Source: Rhabditoides inermis
Taxonomy: Eukaryota > Nematoda > Chromadorea > Rhabditida > Rhabditidae
Length of the DNA stretch: 64,000 nt
Direction: 5' to 3'
NCBI GenBank assembly: GCA_963966185.1
Contig: CAWZYM010000355.1
Coordinates: forward strand, 852,501-916,500
Shown here: positions 8,390 to 19,658 of the stretch, in pieces
Numbering within the stretch: position 1 is the stretch's first letter
Layout: each line of letters starts with the position of its first letter
Notes under the pieces: generated by a model
The model's database searches: none
Told to the model about the DNA's origin: nothing
What the model saw: the letters and a program-made list of their open reading frames with translations, nothing else
Translations under genes and position numbers: made by a program

Positions 8390-10440
8390 ACCGGATCGCC
8401 TCACACCTGGCTGCCATCCCATGGAGTTCTCTCTTTCTTACTCTCCCCACTGCCGATGACATGTACAACTACTTTGCCGAGACGCTCTACCAGATGATTG
8501 ATCGCCACGTGCCGATGAAGCGCTGCTCACCGAACGGCATCCGAGTTCCCGCCTACCTCGTCTCCATCACCGAGCAGAGGGAGCGACTATTCCAGGAGTG
8601 GCTCTCTCACCCATCCGATACCCGGAAACTCAAGTTCGAGCAGTGCGATCGCAAGAGCAAGCTGCTGCTCAACAAGTACAAGAAGTCGATCGAGCGTGCC
8701 ATCGCTAGAAGTGGAGACCGCAACCGTTTCTTCCGCTACGTGAACAGTCGACTCAGCTCCCAGCCCACGACCGCAATACTCCGCGACTTCGAAGGAAAGC
8801 CCGTCGTCAAGGATTCTGCAAAGGCGTCTCTCCTCGCGACCGCCTTTCAGTCAGTGTTCACTGTCGACGATGGATGTGCTCCGCCTTTTCCGTCCCAGCA
8901 CACTTCTTCTACCATGCCATATTTCGCTCCACATGTCATCTGTCACCTAATGGAAGGATGGTCAATCTCTCATTCTCTCACTCCGGACAGGATTCCGATG
9001 CTGTTTCTGAAGAGGGTTGCCGTAGCCGTTGCCGAACCACTCGCGATGATCTACAACACTAGCATCTGTACAGGCGTCGTTCCTTCCCTCTGGAAGACGT
9101 CCTATGTTACTGCTATCCCGAAGGAGAAGGGAGCAACAGACCCGCTCAAGTACCGCCCAATCTCCAGTACCTCGTTCCCATGTCGGGTTTTCGAGAAGAT
9201 TCTGAAGGACCACCTGGAACGTCACATATCTGCCCGCGCCATTCTTCCGCCGGAGCAGTTTGGTTTCGTCTCGCGGAAGTCGACCGAACTACAGATGATA
9301 GAATGCCTCAATCATTGGACGGACGCAGTCGACAAGCAGCTCACCTGTGACGTCATCTACTTCGACTTTGCCAAGGCCTTTGACAGAGTCTGCCACGCCA
9401 AGCTGCTTCTCAAGCTCTCTGCCTTGGGATTCAGCGAGGCAACTGTGCAGTGGATCCGAAACTACGTTACCGGCCGCACCTTCCAAGTACGCGTCAACGA
9501 CCAGTTCTCGCCTCCCTGTGATATCACTTCCGGTGTTCCACAGGGAACAGTTCTCGGCCCGGTTTTGTTCAACATTTACTCGGCTGATCTCATACCGCTC
9601 ATCCGGCCACACGCTACCTGCAAGATGTACGCTGACGATCTGAAGGTCCACATCACCTGCTCTCCTGACGGCGATCGGTTACCCCTACAGACCGCTATCA
9701 ACATCGTCGACAACTGGGCATTCACATGGCAACTTCCCCTCGCTGGTCACAAGACCAAGGTACTTCACATTGGGCGTAAAAACCCAAAACACCTATACCT
9801 GGTGGCCGGCGCTGCCATTGATTCTGTTGAGGAAATTGTCGACCTGGGATTTACCATCACCTCCACCCTGCACTTTGGCCGCCACTGCAATCGGATCTAC
9901 GCCAACGCCTACAATCGCGCTTACTGCATCTTTCGCTCGGTGGTCTCTACCGATCAGCAGTTCCTTCTCGACATCTACACAACCTATGTTCGGCCTCTTC
10001 TCGAGTACGGTACCTGCGTCTTCAATCCCCACGATCAGGCATCCATCAAGCAGCTGGAGAGGGTACAAAACTACGTCACCCGACTCATTCTTGGTAGGTG
10101 TAATAGCGTCAGCCATGGAGCTGACCATCGCAATGCGATTCTGGGCCTGCACTCACTCCAACAACGGCGCCACGTCAAGGACCTCGTGATGTTCTACAAG
10201 ATCCTGGCCGGATTCGTCGCCATTGACCGGGAAGGGTTGTTTGATCTACGCCCTTCCCGGGGTTTACGCGGTCATGAAATACGGGTGGTCCGACCTCGAT
10301 TCCGAGTCAGCGCCCGGGAACATGTATTTAATGTTCGTGTCACTAACTTTTCTTACTTGCTTCCTAGTAGCTGTCTAAACACAATGGCCCCGTCTGCTGC
10401 GCTTTCCCCTGCTGCTTTCCAACGGTGGCTCCCCATTTGA
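8371..10440 (+). CDS. LINE ORF2, reverse transcriptase part (CR1/Jockey-like)
   Basis: Reverse transcriptase and C-terminal part, open from 8,371 with the first ATG at 8,461. Visible RT blocks are AIPKEKGATDPLKYRPIS, PEQFGFVSRKST, VIYFDFAKAFDRVCHAKLL (first catalytic Asp), SGVPQGTVLGPVLFNIYSADL, CKMYADDLKVH (YADD catalytic core near 9,630) and LAGHKTKVLHIG. The C-terminal region has LLEYGTCVFNPHDQASIKQLERVQ, typical of CR1/Jockey relatives. The wording SGVPQGTVLGP plus the C-terminal block excludes the RTE type seen at 52-55 kb. It ends with TGA at 10,438-10,440, and the 3' tail meets the right 570-bp arm at 10,534. Confidence 0.85.
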   Translation, partial: FRGRRLNRIASHLAAIPWSSLFLTLPTADDMYNYFAETLYQMIDRHVPMKRCSPNGIRVPAYLVSITEQRERLFQEWLSHPSDTRKLKFEQCDRKSKLLLNKYKKSIERAIARSGDRNRFFRYVNSRLSSQPTTAILRDFEGKPVVKDSAKASLLATAFQSVFTVDDGCAPPFPSQHTSSTMPYFAPHVICHLMEGWSISHSLTPDRIPMLFLKRVAVAVAEPLAMIYNTSICTGVVPSLWKTSYVTAIPKEKGATDPLKYRPISSTSFPCRVFEKILKDHLERHISARAILPPEQFGFVSRKSTELQMIECLNHWTDAVDKQLTCDVIYFDFAKAFDRVCHAKLLLKLSALGFSEATVQWIRNYVTGRTFQVRVNDQFSPPCDITSGVPQGTVLGPVLFNIYSADLIPLIRPHATCKMYADDLKVHITCSPDGDRLPLQTAINIVDNWAFTWQLPLAGHKTKVLHIGRKNPKHLYLVAGAAIDSVEEIVDLGFTITSTLHFGRHCNRIYANAYNRAYCIFRSVVSTDQQFLLDIYTTYVRPLLEYGTCVFNPHDQASIKQLERVQNYVTRLILGRCNSVSHGADHRNAILGLHSLQQRRHVKDLVMFYKILAGFVAIDREGLFDLRPSRGLRGHEIRVVRPRFRVSAREHVFNVRVTNFSYLLPSSCLNTMAPSAALSPAAFQRWLPI

Positions 10441-10533
10441 GATTCGTTTTGTTGTATTTTTTTTCCTATCTTGTCATGTTTGTACTTTTTTCTTTGTTTC
10501 GCACGAGTTGTTAAGTAACCCGTATAAATAAGT

Positions 10534-11104
10534 ATGATCTTCTCGTGGCACATCATCGGTCTCCAACATGATCTAAAGGTTAGTCACCTCATCCTGACAG
10601 GTGTCATCAATATTCTTTTGAGTAGAACTGAAAAAAAATGTCCTGGAACATTACAGATAAATTATGGTATTATGCTCTCCCAAAAAGATCGACCCCGCAG
10701 AGGACTGTATTTCGAACCGTTGCATACCAACAGTTCAAAAAACAGTACAACACGGGGGCGAGACACGGGTGAACAAACTAATAATTTCCGCGTACCCCCC
10801 TCCCCTTGTACTTGTAGCCGTCATTGTAGAAAGTTACAGTAAAACAAGCAAACAAGCAAACACAACATAAATCAACAAATTTCAAGATCGTCGATGGCGC
10901 CCGCCCAAAACCAGATCACTGACAATTCTTGCACACTATAGCGGAGTAAGTGCACGGCGAGTGGCGAAATGTAAGTGTTAGATACCATTCACGTTGCAAA
11001 CGTTTCAGAAAACAAAATAATCAGTCCGATAAATATAAACATTTATTAACAATACAAATACCTATTCAACAAAAATGTCATAGACGGCCCTCTTTTATCC
11101 ATAG
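10534..11104 (+). repeat. Right arm of the 570-bp inverted repeat
   Basis: Inverted copy of 4,885-5,455. The arm carries the same runs, for example CCGATAAATATAAACATTTA near its outer end and GTGGCACATCATCGGTCTCC near its inner end. No transposase or long ORF lies in the arm itself. The target-site duplication is not obvious. Confidence 0.8.
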
Positions 11105-11394
11105 ACGGTGTCTCCGTCGGCCGTCGCTCCCAGCCTAACTCTGCTGAAATAACTCCATGACTTTCACTTCCTCCCTCCTGTCCTCACTTTCTCTCTTCCC
11201 CTTCTTTTCTCTTCTACTAACCGATGATGAGCGGGGGGTCCGACTGGAAACACTCCGAACCAGCCAAACTTGACAGGCACCACCGACGCACTCACTGAAA
11301 CTAGATATGTGATTACCGAATAAAACAGACATCAAAGATATCGATCAATTCGCAATCGCATATCGATCGATTATCAATCGATTCAGTAACTTAC

Positions 11395-12917
11395 ATTTCT
11401 GTTCCGGTGTACGAGGGCCCGAAGACGGGGACACGGTCGGCACCGTGGTGCTCTCTACAACGTCGACGTCGTCCCCATCCATCAGCTCGTCTTCCATAGG
11501 TTCCAAAAGATTGTTTACTCGGTTGAGGAACGGCTGAACAGCTGCTTGATGATTCGTAGCTACATGGGATATCGTACCTTCGGACATGCATTGTAAGGTT
11601 CCGAATCTATTACAGAAGACAATATCATTCGCCAGAACGATAAGACGCTGGTTCCTAAAACAATAATTTGAAATACATAGTTTATGGGTTTCTGAAATGA
11701 TATATGATAACGCACGTGGGTGAGAGGGAGCGCGAGCAGCCGCTTCGGCTATAAGGCCCGCCGCGAAGGTTGCACAGTGGCGGAAGTTTGCAGGCAACAC
11801 GCGCGTTGTCTAAAGTAGGCACGTCGATGCGCATTCATCAGCACACTACTCACCCTCTGCGTTGCCAACACCATCATTTGCATTCGCGCAGAGACGATTC
11901 CGTTTCTTCTCATCTTGTCTAGGAGCCTCTCTTCGAGCACTGAAAAGGACTTTTTCGATCAATCATCTATCGGTCTCCCCTCTCCCTTTCCCCGCCTACG
12001 CTCACCTCTCGGGTTGCACGGGAAAGTGCCATCGGCGAGTTGTATCTGCTGTACTTTTACATGCAGGGGCTCATCGCCGCAAAGAAGTCGAGCAGGCACG
12101 TCTTCGAAGGCGAGAGTCGGGTATTGGCGATTACCGCTGCTCTCTGAAAGATAGCTAGTTTATCATCTCAACCCTATCATTGCAATACCGTGCTTCCTCA
12201 TGTTCGTGTTCGCTGCCGATGCCACGCACAACAGAAACTGAGCAGCAGGTGTTCGCTGGAATGGGAGACTAGACATTACTATGGTTTAGAGGATAGTAGG
12301 AAGGAAGTGCACATGGAAGTTGCACCGCATGAGGAAGGAGTTGCACATTGACCAGTTTAGTAAAAGAATAGCATCTTTGCACAATGTTTGACACAGAAGG
12401 GTGTTTTCGACCGTATTGGAGTAGCATGAAACTCTACTAGCCGGAGATCTGCATTCACTAGTGATCTGATGTTCAGCTCATATCGAGGATTGATGCACTT
12501 TTCTGGTACTAACAAAGGTCATACAACTGATGATACTGTAATACATGCCAAAGACACCTCGCACAACTCATGTAGGCTGATCAATGTACTGTTTCCGCGC
12601 TTACACCCTTATGTCTACTGACATAACATCTATATATCAATATGCATTTCTAGAAGGCTGTAGTATTAGAACTTCCTTGTATATGATATTGTGAACATAC
12701 AATACATCATAGAGAAAAGATATGCATACTTATGCATGTTTCGACACTACTAAAATAGTTCAAGTGCAACGCCTTCCCTTAGTAGTGTATCTCCTTCCGG
12801 AGCAGCTTCTACCATGTGCACTTCCTTCCTCCTATCGGTTTAGAGTGCACACCTCCTTCGGCCAGCTAGGAAATGGTTCCACCGAAGCTCTGTCGACGAC
12901 ACTAGATGTAAATTATA

Positions 12918-12948
<31 letters not shown>

Positions 12949-14030
12949 CTGCAGCTTCTCTCTTTTTGAAATGCGCACCTCCTAAAAATTGCACCAGGTT
13001 GCTCCTGTGCTGAGGTTGCCTGGCGGTTTCGGTTGGTCTTGGCCCGGATGTCACGCAACTGATCTTCCTAAATGACTCAACATGTATTGTATACCGTAGC
13101 TAGCTACTCACGAAATCATCTAGGCCTTGTGCCAGCGCTGCCATGCCCTTGTCGGTGGCTCGAGTCGGCTTTCCGACGTTGACGTCATCCACTTCCTCCA
13201 GCAGCTCCTCGTAGACCATCATCTTCTCCATAGCCTATACACAACAATTCACAACTCGGATTTTTTTGACGAATTTAGAAGTTTTTCGTGACAAGATTTA
13301 GTTTTCAGATGATCTGTTCGTTATAATAGATCTTTTCGAATTTAAATTCAATTTAAATTCGAAAAGCGAACCTCCCATTCTGCGTGTGTCCAATCCGACA
13401 AAGAGCCAAAATAGGACGATTGTTGACTATTGTCCGGTAGGATGTCTTAGGGCTTTGTCTAGAACTAGAACATTTCCGCAATAACATGATGTTCAAAAAA
13501 ACATTTTTCGAACATATCACTCACCTTCCCTAGTATGAATTGGCAAACAGTTCTTTTTCCTGACCTGTTCTCAAACACGTTCACCAAAACCTAAATTATA
13601 TGATTGCACATTAAAAAATATCGATTTGTACCTCCAAGAACACTGTGCGCATTACCAAATATTTTTCTCTTTTCTGTTCTTCTCTGTCTTGCCTGCAGCG
13701 TTTTTCGTGATTTTCTCATTCAGTCAGAGTGAGAATGGGAATGAAACGCGTACCGATCTGCATCCGTGTCTCCCTCATCCGGCCCTCCTAGCCAAAACGA
13801 GGTTCTTGCTGCACTTCTTCTCATCGACGTGTACACCTGTAAGAGATTATTATGACCCCTTACTACCATCATAATAGCTCACTTTGTATCTGGCTGTCAA
13901 GCGTGGGAGTTGTTGGATGGTCGACGAAGGCTTGCCAGGTTGATCCTCGATCGCCCTCCAACCACACCCAAACTTGTCCTGCAACAGATACTCCACTCTT
14001 CCCACATACAGAGATCCACTTCGACACAGT
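11395..14030 (-). CDS. Unrecognised multi-exon gene
   Basis: I do not recognise the family. Exons with good splice signals on the minus strand, from 5' to 3', are as follows. First is a doubtful exon at about 13,880-14,030 (GRVEYLLQDKFGCGW). Next are 13,753-13,841 (SFWLGGPDEGDTDADR), 13,525-13,590 (VLVNVFENRSGKRTVCQFIL), 13,110-13,240 (MMVYEELLEEVDDVNVGK), 12,010-12,150 (LLCGDEPLHVKVQQIQLADG) and 11,850-11,940 (LLDKMRRNGIVSARMQMMVL). The last two are about 11,725-11,790 and 11,395-11,675 (NQRLIVLANDIVFCNRFG, then an acidic tail with a donor at 11,394). The order and phases are plausible, but the start and stop were not fixed. The gene may run past 11,395. A MITE sits in the intron at 12,292-12,836. 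Confidence 0.45.
12292..12836. mobile_element. MITE with 9-bp target duplication
   Basis: Terminal inverted repeats start GATAGTAGGAAGGAAGTGCA and end TGCACTTCCTTCCTCCTATC. The element is flanked by perfect 9-bp direct repeats GGTTTAGAG (12,283-12,291 and 12,837-12,845). A 9-bp duplication is the usual mark of Mutator-like or Merlin-like transposases. The 545-bp body has no transposase. It lies in an intron of the minus-strand gene. Confidence 0.8.
13332..13366. repeat. 35-bp perfect palindrome
   Basis: CTTTTCGAATTTAAATT, a single C, then its exact reverse complement. It is AT-rich and lies in an intron of the 11.4-14 kb gene. No function can be assigned. Confidence 0.85.
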
Positions 14031-14065
14031 ACCGAGGAAAATATACAAAACACCGGGGCTCGTCT
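13980..14065 (+). pseudogene. Relic of a dihydroxyacetone kinase exon
   Basis: About 83% identical by eye to 30,040-30,122, the exon of the kinase gene that encodes the linker AYSEIHFDTVTEEEIQTTGA. The shared words are CTCCACTC, CATACAG, CACTTCGACACAGT, ACCGAGGA and CTCAATC. Small deletions break the frame. It overlaps the doubtful first exon of the minus-strand gene. Confidence 0.6.
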
Positions 14066-14079
14066 CAATCGCGACAATT

Positions 14080-15153
14080 TTGCGTTGGCACATGTCTATT
14101 GTCACATGTTTACATTGAAATCATTTCAAACCTTTTGCTCATTTGATACAACAGTAAAAACCAATTAATTTTACTTCGTAGTTTTGAAAGATAATGCAGT
14201 TTGTGCTAGATAGATTTTTGGCTACGATTTAATCCGATTGCCACGCATTCCTAGATTCTCGGAGATCTTCTTTAACATGTCGATCAATATCATCTATCAT
14301 GTCAATTATCGGAGTTTTATCTTATTTTTTATTTTTATTTTTCAAGAGTGAACCTAACTCGGTCATTTCGGTTAAAAAACTTAATTAGTACAGATAACAA
14401 GAATACCAGGGTAAACAAATAGTGTAAACAGTAAACAAAAAGTAAAAAACTCCGAATCGCCTAAAAAGTTTCTTTAAACTTCTAAGAATTATACACGTAG
14501 AGGCGAGTGCGCCGAAGACGCGCGAGACTCGGAGCCAGTGCGGCTAGTCGATCAATATCAAAAATCAAGTAGTTATCGTTTTGCGGATATTTTGCAGTAT
14601 TGGCAGCCGAGATCTATTGACTATACAGATTTGAGTGATTGACTATACAGATTTGATGTCAGACGCACCAAATAGGCTTCTTATGAATCTTATGTGACGA
14701 GGCTTTTTTCCCCAGTCGAGGCTTTTTGATCAAAATCAGCGTTTGAACATGCGCGCTGGGTCGCCTTCCAAACGTGCGATTTCATCAATTTACCGTACAA
14801 CCATGTCAATAAATTAAATTCTGATATTGAGCGTATCTTTGGACACCTTTTCGAAGAAACATAGAAGTTAATTTGGTAAAGGAAAATGAAAGAAGAGTGA
14901 GCAGCTGATAATTTTGATCTACATTATCTTAGACAAAAAAGACGCTTTCGCGTTTAGAGTAGTCTCTCACGATGATACTCTAATGGAGTGTATCGATAGA
15001 TAATCGAATAGGAAGATAATGATTCGAGGAAAAGTGTATTGTGCAATAGCACGACACTATCGACTTATGCATTTACTTTTCACAAAAAAAACGAAATAGG
15101 AAAAAAGACCAACCATGAGAGAGAGAGAGAGAGAGAGCGAGAGCGAGAGCGAT

Positions 15154-15199
<46 letters not shown>

Positions 15200-16002
15200 G
15201 GCCGACACGCGAACGTCTAGGGAGGGGAATGAGGCGCGCTCGCCGAGTGGCGGCCATCAGCGCGCAGGCATATGCAAAGTCGAAATCAGAAGCTATTTAA
15301 ATTCAGGCTCCCCGCCTTCTCGATTAATTAGTACATATAACAAGAAAACAAAGGTAAGCAAATAGTGTAAACAGTAAACACAAAAGTAAACAACGCCGAA
15401 CCAAAGCGCGTCGATCGAATGCGCTGTGCCGTTCGAAGAGGCAGTACGTACATGAGATGGAGTAGAGAAAAGTAGTGGTCAGTCTTTTCAAACGACTTTG
15501 AATTAGGAGCGATAGGCTTTTTTTGTCTTTACAAGTGTGCCGACTGCCGCTGTCTCTTCGGTGTGACGATATCGCTATTATAGTGTCGCAGCGCAAAACA
15601 GCTGATCGCTAACAAATAGCGCTACGTCACACCAGCGGAGTTAGAGCACGCTGAGTGGCGTAATGTGAGATAGCCATTCGTTGCAAACGAATCAGATACC
15701 CAAGTAATCAAACTCCGATTCCGAAAAAGGTTTATTTATTGCAGTAAAAAAAACTCTGTGGGAAAACAAATAGAAAATCATGACCTAAGCCTATAATAAT
15801 TCTTCTATTTACAGGACAGCGAATAAAAAAACATTTGTTTCTCCCATTTCAATCATTGAAACAACTCTCAATCACCGGCTAAACAAAATCAGTACGAGTG
15901 AGTCATCAACCAAATATAAAAGCAACAAACAATTCGTATACCGCAGATCATCACAAACCATTCCTGATCTACCCTCCTGATCTACTGATCTACCCCTCCG
16001 AT
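14080..16002. other. Intergenic, repeats
   Basis: No gene accepted. Direct repeat: 14,385-14,455 and 15,326-15,400 share AAATAGTGTAAACAGTAAAC. A GA tract lies at 15,117-15,198. The part 15,085-15,315 is related to 320-490. Positions 15,630-15,740 are a diverged partial copy of the 570-bp inverted-repeat family (compare 10,937-11,030: AGCGGAGT, GAGTGGCG, CGTTGCAAACG, CTCCGAT or GTCCGAT). Confidence 0.5.
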
Positions 16003-18392
16003 CTACTTGCTGATCGCAAACTCGGCGAGAAGCGGAAGATGGTCGCTTCCAGAGACCTAAACAACACACATAAACACCAAACTACATTTTTTTTACACAG
16101 AGATCAGAACATGAGAACAACATACGGAATTCGACTCTTCGAGACAGGTTTTTTTATGACTGTATTTATACCACGACAAGGCTTATTACCGATAACAAGG
16201 TAAGTATGGAAAAATGTGGATGAGCAAGGCTTCCAAGTACAGGTAAACACACCTTGTTGGGCAGGGGTCCGAATGTGTTGCGCAGCAGGTCGAGATCGGG
16301 CAGTGCATAGCGACGCAGCAGACGCATACGCGGCTTCTCCAAAACGCGAACCTCAATTCACTCTTCGTATACATATCAGAAGTAATTCGAAATCGTTTGA
16401 AGTCGTTCGAAGTAATACGGAGGCATATCGAAAGTAGTTTGAAGCTGATTCGAAGTCGTTAGAAGAGACTGACCGCTACTTTAGGAAACATACAGCTTAT
16501 AACTGTTCATATCACAAATTGAAAAAGCTTTCCCACTTCTATACAACGCCAACCTACATTATATTTCTACCACAGCTGCTAACACTGCATACAACAAATT
16601 ACGAAAACAATTTCATTTTTATGTTTCACCTCGTTACCCAATCAACAGTAGAGTACGTGAACCAATCCGAATAGCTCCCGATTAGCTCATTAAAACACAA
16701 CAAAAACGCATAAATCAATCAATCAATAACTCCACTATCGTCGGGAGATCAGACGCAACTAGGAAACCAAACAAAAAACACACACAAATACACTCAAACA
16801 TAAATCAATCACTAACTCCAACCAATCAATAACTCCAACCAATCAATAAATCAATAAATCATAATTCCACCCACCACGGTCGACTGATCGGGCACGCGCT
16901 TCCGGCCGCAGATGCCGTAGAAGATAAAGTCCGGGTTGGCACTGTCTTTGTGATACGTCGACACCTCGCGCTGCAAGAGAGGAGTCTCTCTCTCACTCTC
17001 CCTCCCTCCCCCTCCCCCTCTGTCTTTCTCTCTCTCTCTCTCTCCCTCCCTCCCCCTCCCCCACTGTCTGTCTCTCTCTCTCTCTCTCCCTCCCTCCCTC
17101 CCCCTCTCCCTCTGTCTCTCTCTCTCTCTGTCCCCCCCCCCACCTCGTCGCTCTTGTTCCAGTGTCTATGTGATGGCTGCAGTCTGAATGGGTGCGTCCA
17201 CACCGAAGAAACAGCTGCCGTCGACCCAACTCAAACACCACAATACTTGAAATTGAACGTTTCATAAACTCGAAGCAATATCATCATCAATATATACAAC
17301 CAAATTCCAAATACAGTATCCCTTCCACCCACGCTTGTCCTTAGACATGAACACCCTACACTCATCTACTATATACAGTAATCTATATAACATACAGTAA
17401 CCCACCCCTGCTCTTGAACACCCCCTCCTGTCCGACCGTGTACCCCGGGGGGAGCACGTGGTAGTTGACGAGAGGACCGCCCCTCTTTCCTTGACCAGAG
17501 ATCTCGTTGCGCGGCACACCGGAAGTGTCCACCCTGTCAAACCACTCTCTCCCCTCCCCCTCTCTCTCTCTCTCCCTCCTTCCTCCCTCTCTTTCCCTCT
17601 CTCCCCCCCCTCTCTCTCTCCCTCCTCCCTCTCTCTCTCTCCCTCTCTCCTTTCTCCCCCTCTCTCCCCTCTCTCACTTCCTTTATCTCCTCCTCCCTCC
17701 CTCTCTCTCTCCCCTCTCTCCCTTTCTCTCTCTCTCCCCCCTCTCTCTCTCTTCCTCCCTCTCTCTCCCTCCTCCCTCTCTCTTTCCCTCTCTCCCCCTC
17801 TCTCTCTCTCCCTCTCTCTCTCCCTCCTCCCTCTCTCTCTCTCATTCCCTCTCTCCCCCTCTCTCTCTCTCTCTCTCCTTTCTCCCCCTCTCTCACTTCC
17901 TTTATCTCCTCCTCCCTCCCTCTCTCTCTCCCCTCTCTCCCTTTCTCTCTCTCTCCCCCTCTCTCTCTCCCTCCTCCCTCTCTCTCCCTCTCTCCCCCCC
18001 TCTCTCTCCCTCCTCCCTCTCTCTCCCTCTTTCTCCCTCTCCCTCTCTCTCTCCCTCTCTCTCTCCCTCCTCTCTCTCTCCCTACCTGCTTTCCGTGATA
18101 TATTTGTACACCGTGCTGTACGGCTCGATGTTGAAGTCTCCGGTGATGAACATGGGTGCATTCGGCGCATCCACAGACATCTGAAGCCACGCCCCATCAC
18201 GCCCCGCCCCCTCATCCTGATATCACTTCCGGTCAGTCAACCCAAATCCCTTCCACGAAAAACCCACAGGAGCTCGGTCGGTGGTTCGTCTCTAGTCAGA
18301 GATTTCACACATCTCGAACAGAAATTGTATTGATGGTTTGATGGTTTTTGCCCTTTCAAGACAACTAGGCAACCGACCAAGTAACCAATCAA

Positions 18393-18425
<33 letters not shown>

Positions 18426-19605
18426 AAGAGAGAGAGGGAGAGAGAGAGATAAGAGAACAGGAAAAGAGAGAGGAGAATAGATATGTGCGAACCACCACCT
18501 CCCACGGAGCCGCTTTCGAGACAGCGACCCCGCGCCGCGCGCTCCAATTCACCTACCCTATCCCACTACTCCTATCCACGCCCCGCCCCCGCCAGCCCCG
18601 CCCACCTCGTGCATGTTGGCGAAGAGGCACGCCATCTGGCCCATCTTGACGTCGCCGCGCGAGTCGTTGTAGAGGATGTGCGTGTTTCCGACGAGGATGT
18701 GGCTGCCCGACTCGCGGTCGAGAAGAAGCAGCACCTGGCCTGTGGCGAAAGAGGATTGTACGCGCATTTCGACTTGGATATTCGGATCAGAAACTGATCG
18801 CTCTTCCATGTCCTTCCCCTCTCTCGCAGTTCTTGCCATGTACACGTCCTACTGTCTGGAGTGGGATGGGCGAATAAGTAATCAATTTGGGTGAATAACT
18901 AATAAATATCGAATAATTATTTGGATTAGATAAATTGTGCCAAACTTTTGGAGAGGATGTTAGAGAAAAGAAAGGGAAAGGGGAAGAAAATGTAGGGTCA
19001 AATACGCATAACGTTTTAAAAAAAAATACAATTCACCAATCTGGTCCCTGTCCATGTTGGAGTTGCGGTCGACCATGTACTCGACAATCTGGTATTTGAC
19101 CAGCTGAAACGAGACATTCTCAGCGAGCTCCGCCCATTCAGGCCCCGCCCTTTTAGTCAATGCTTGTCTGCTCACTCGTCTCGATAAACGTATAACACAA
19201 CATCAACATTGGTGTGATTCGCCACAAACGCAACACCATTTAAATTTAAAACAAAAAAAAGTTTCATATACGTTTCACATGTGTTTCAAATGTGGAACTG
19301 CAAGAACGACGGCAATCAACCATACCCAAATTTATCACCACCCCATCTACACAACTCCGCTTCTAAAGCCCCTCCACCTTCACCCCCTTTCACCATCCCA
19401 TCCACCCAACTCCGCCTCCTATAGCCCCGCCCCCTTCACCCCTATCCACCCAACTCCGCCCCCATAGCCCCGCCCCCTGGACTCACCTGGAACCTCTCCT
19501 TTCTGTAGAACACTGCGCATCCGTCGTGGAACTCTCCGGTGCGCTTCTTGTATACCCCGTCGTAGCCCACTACAAGAGAGAGAAACTAGGAATCAAGTGA
19601 CAAGC

Positions 19606-19658
<53 letters not shown>

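Larger units (their letters stand above)
6400..10533 (+). mobile_element. CR1/Jockey-type LINE, nearly full length
   Basis: About 4.1 kb with ORF1 (6,601-7,572) and a frameshifted ORF2 (7,661-10,440). The 5' end is not sharply defined between the SL1 foldback (ends 6,369) and 6,560. The 3' UTR is about 95 nt and ends against the inverted repeat at 10,534 (CCCGTATAAATAAGT). A single disabling frameshift suggests it was active recently. Confidence 0.75.

Noticed and set aside
10950..11138. Short frame starting MHGEWRNVSVRYHSR, present in both 570-bp arms
   Set aside because: Identical only because the arms are repeats. It is not conserved as a frame in the 15.6 kb copy.
17262..18333. Very long Arg-Glu / Ser-Leu-Pro frames on both strands
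   Set aside because: Read through the CT-rich intron repeat of the Angel gene. Same for frames at 3.5, 4.6, 22.7, 33, 34, 46 and 55 kb.
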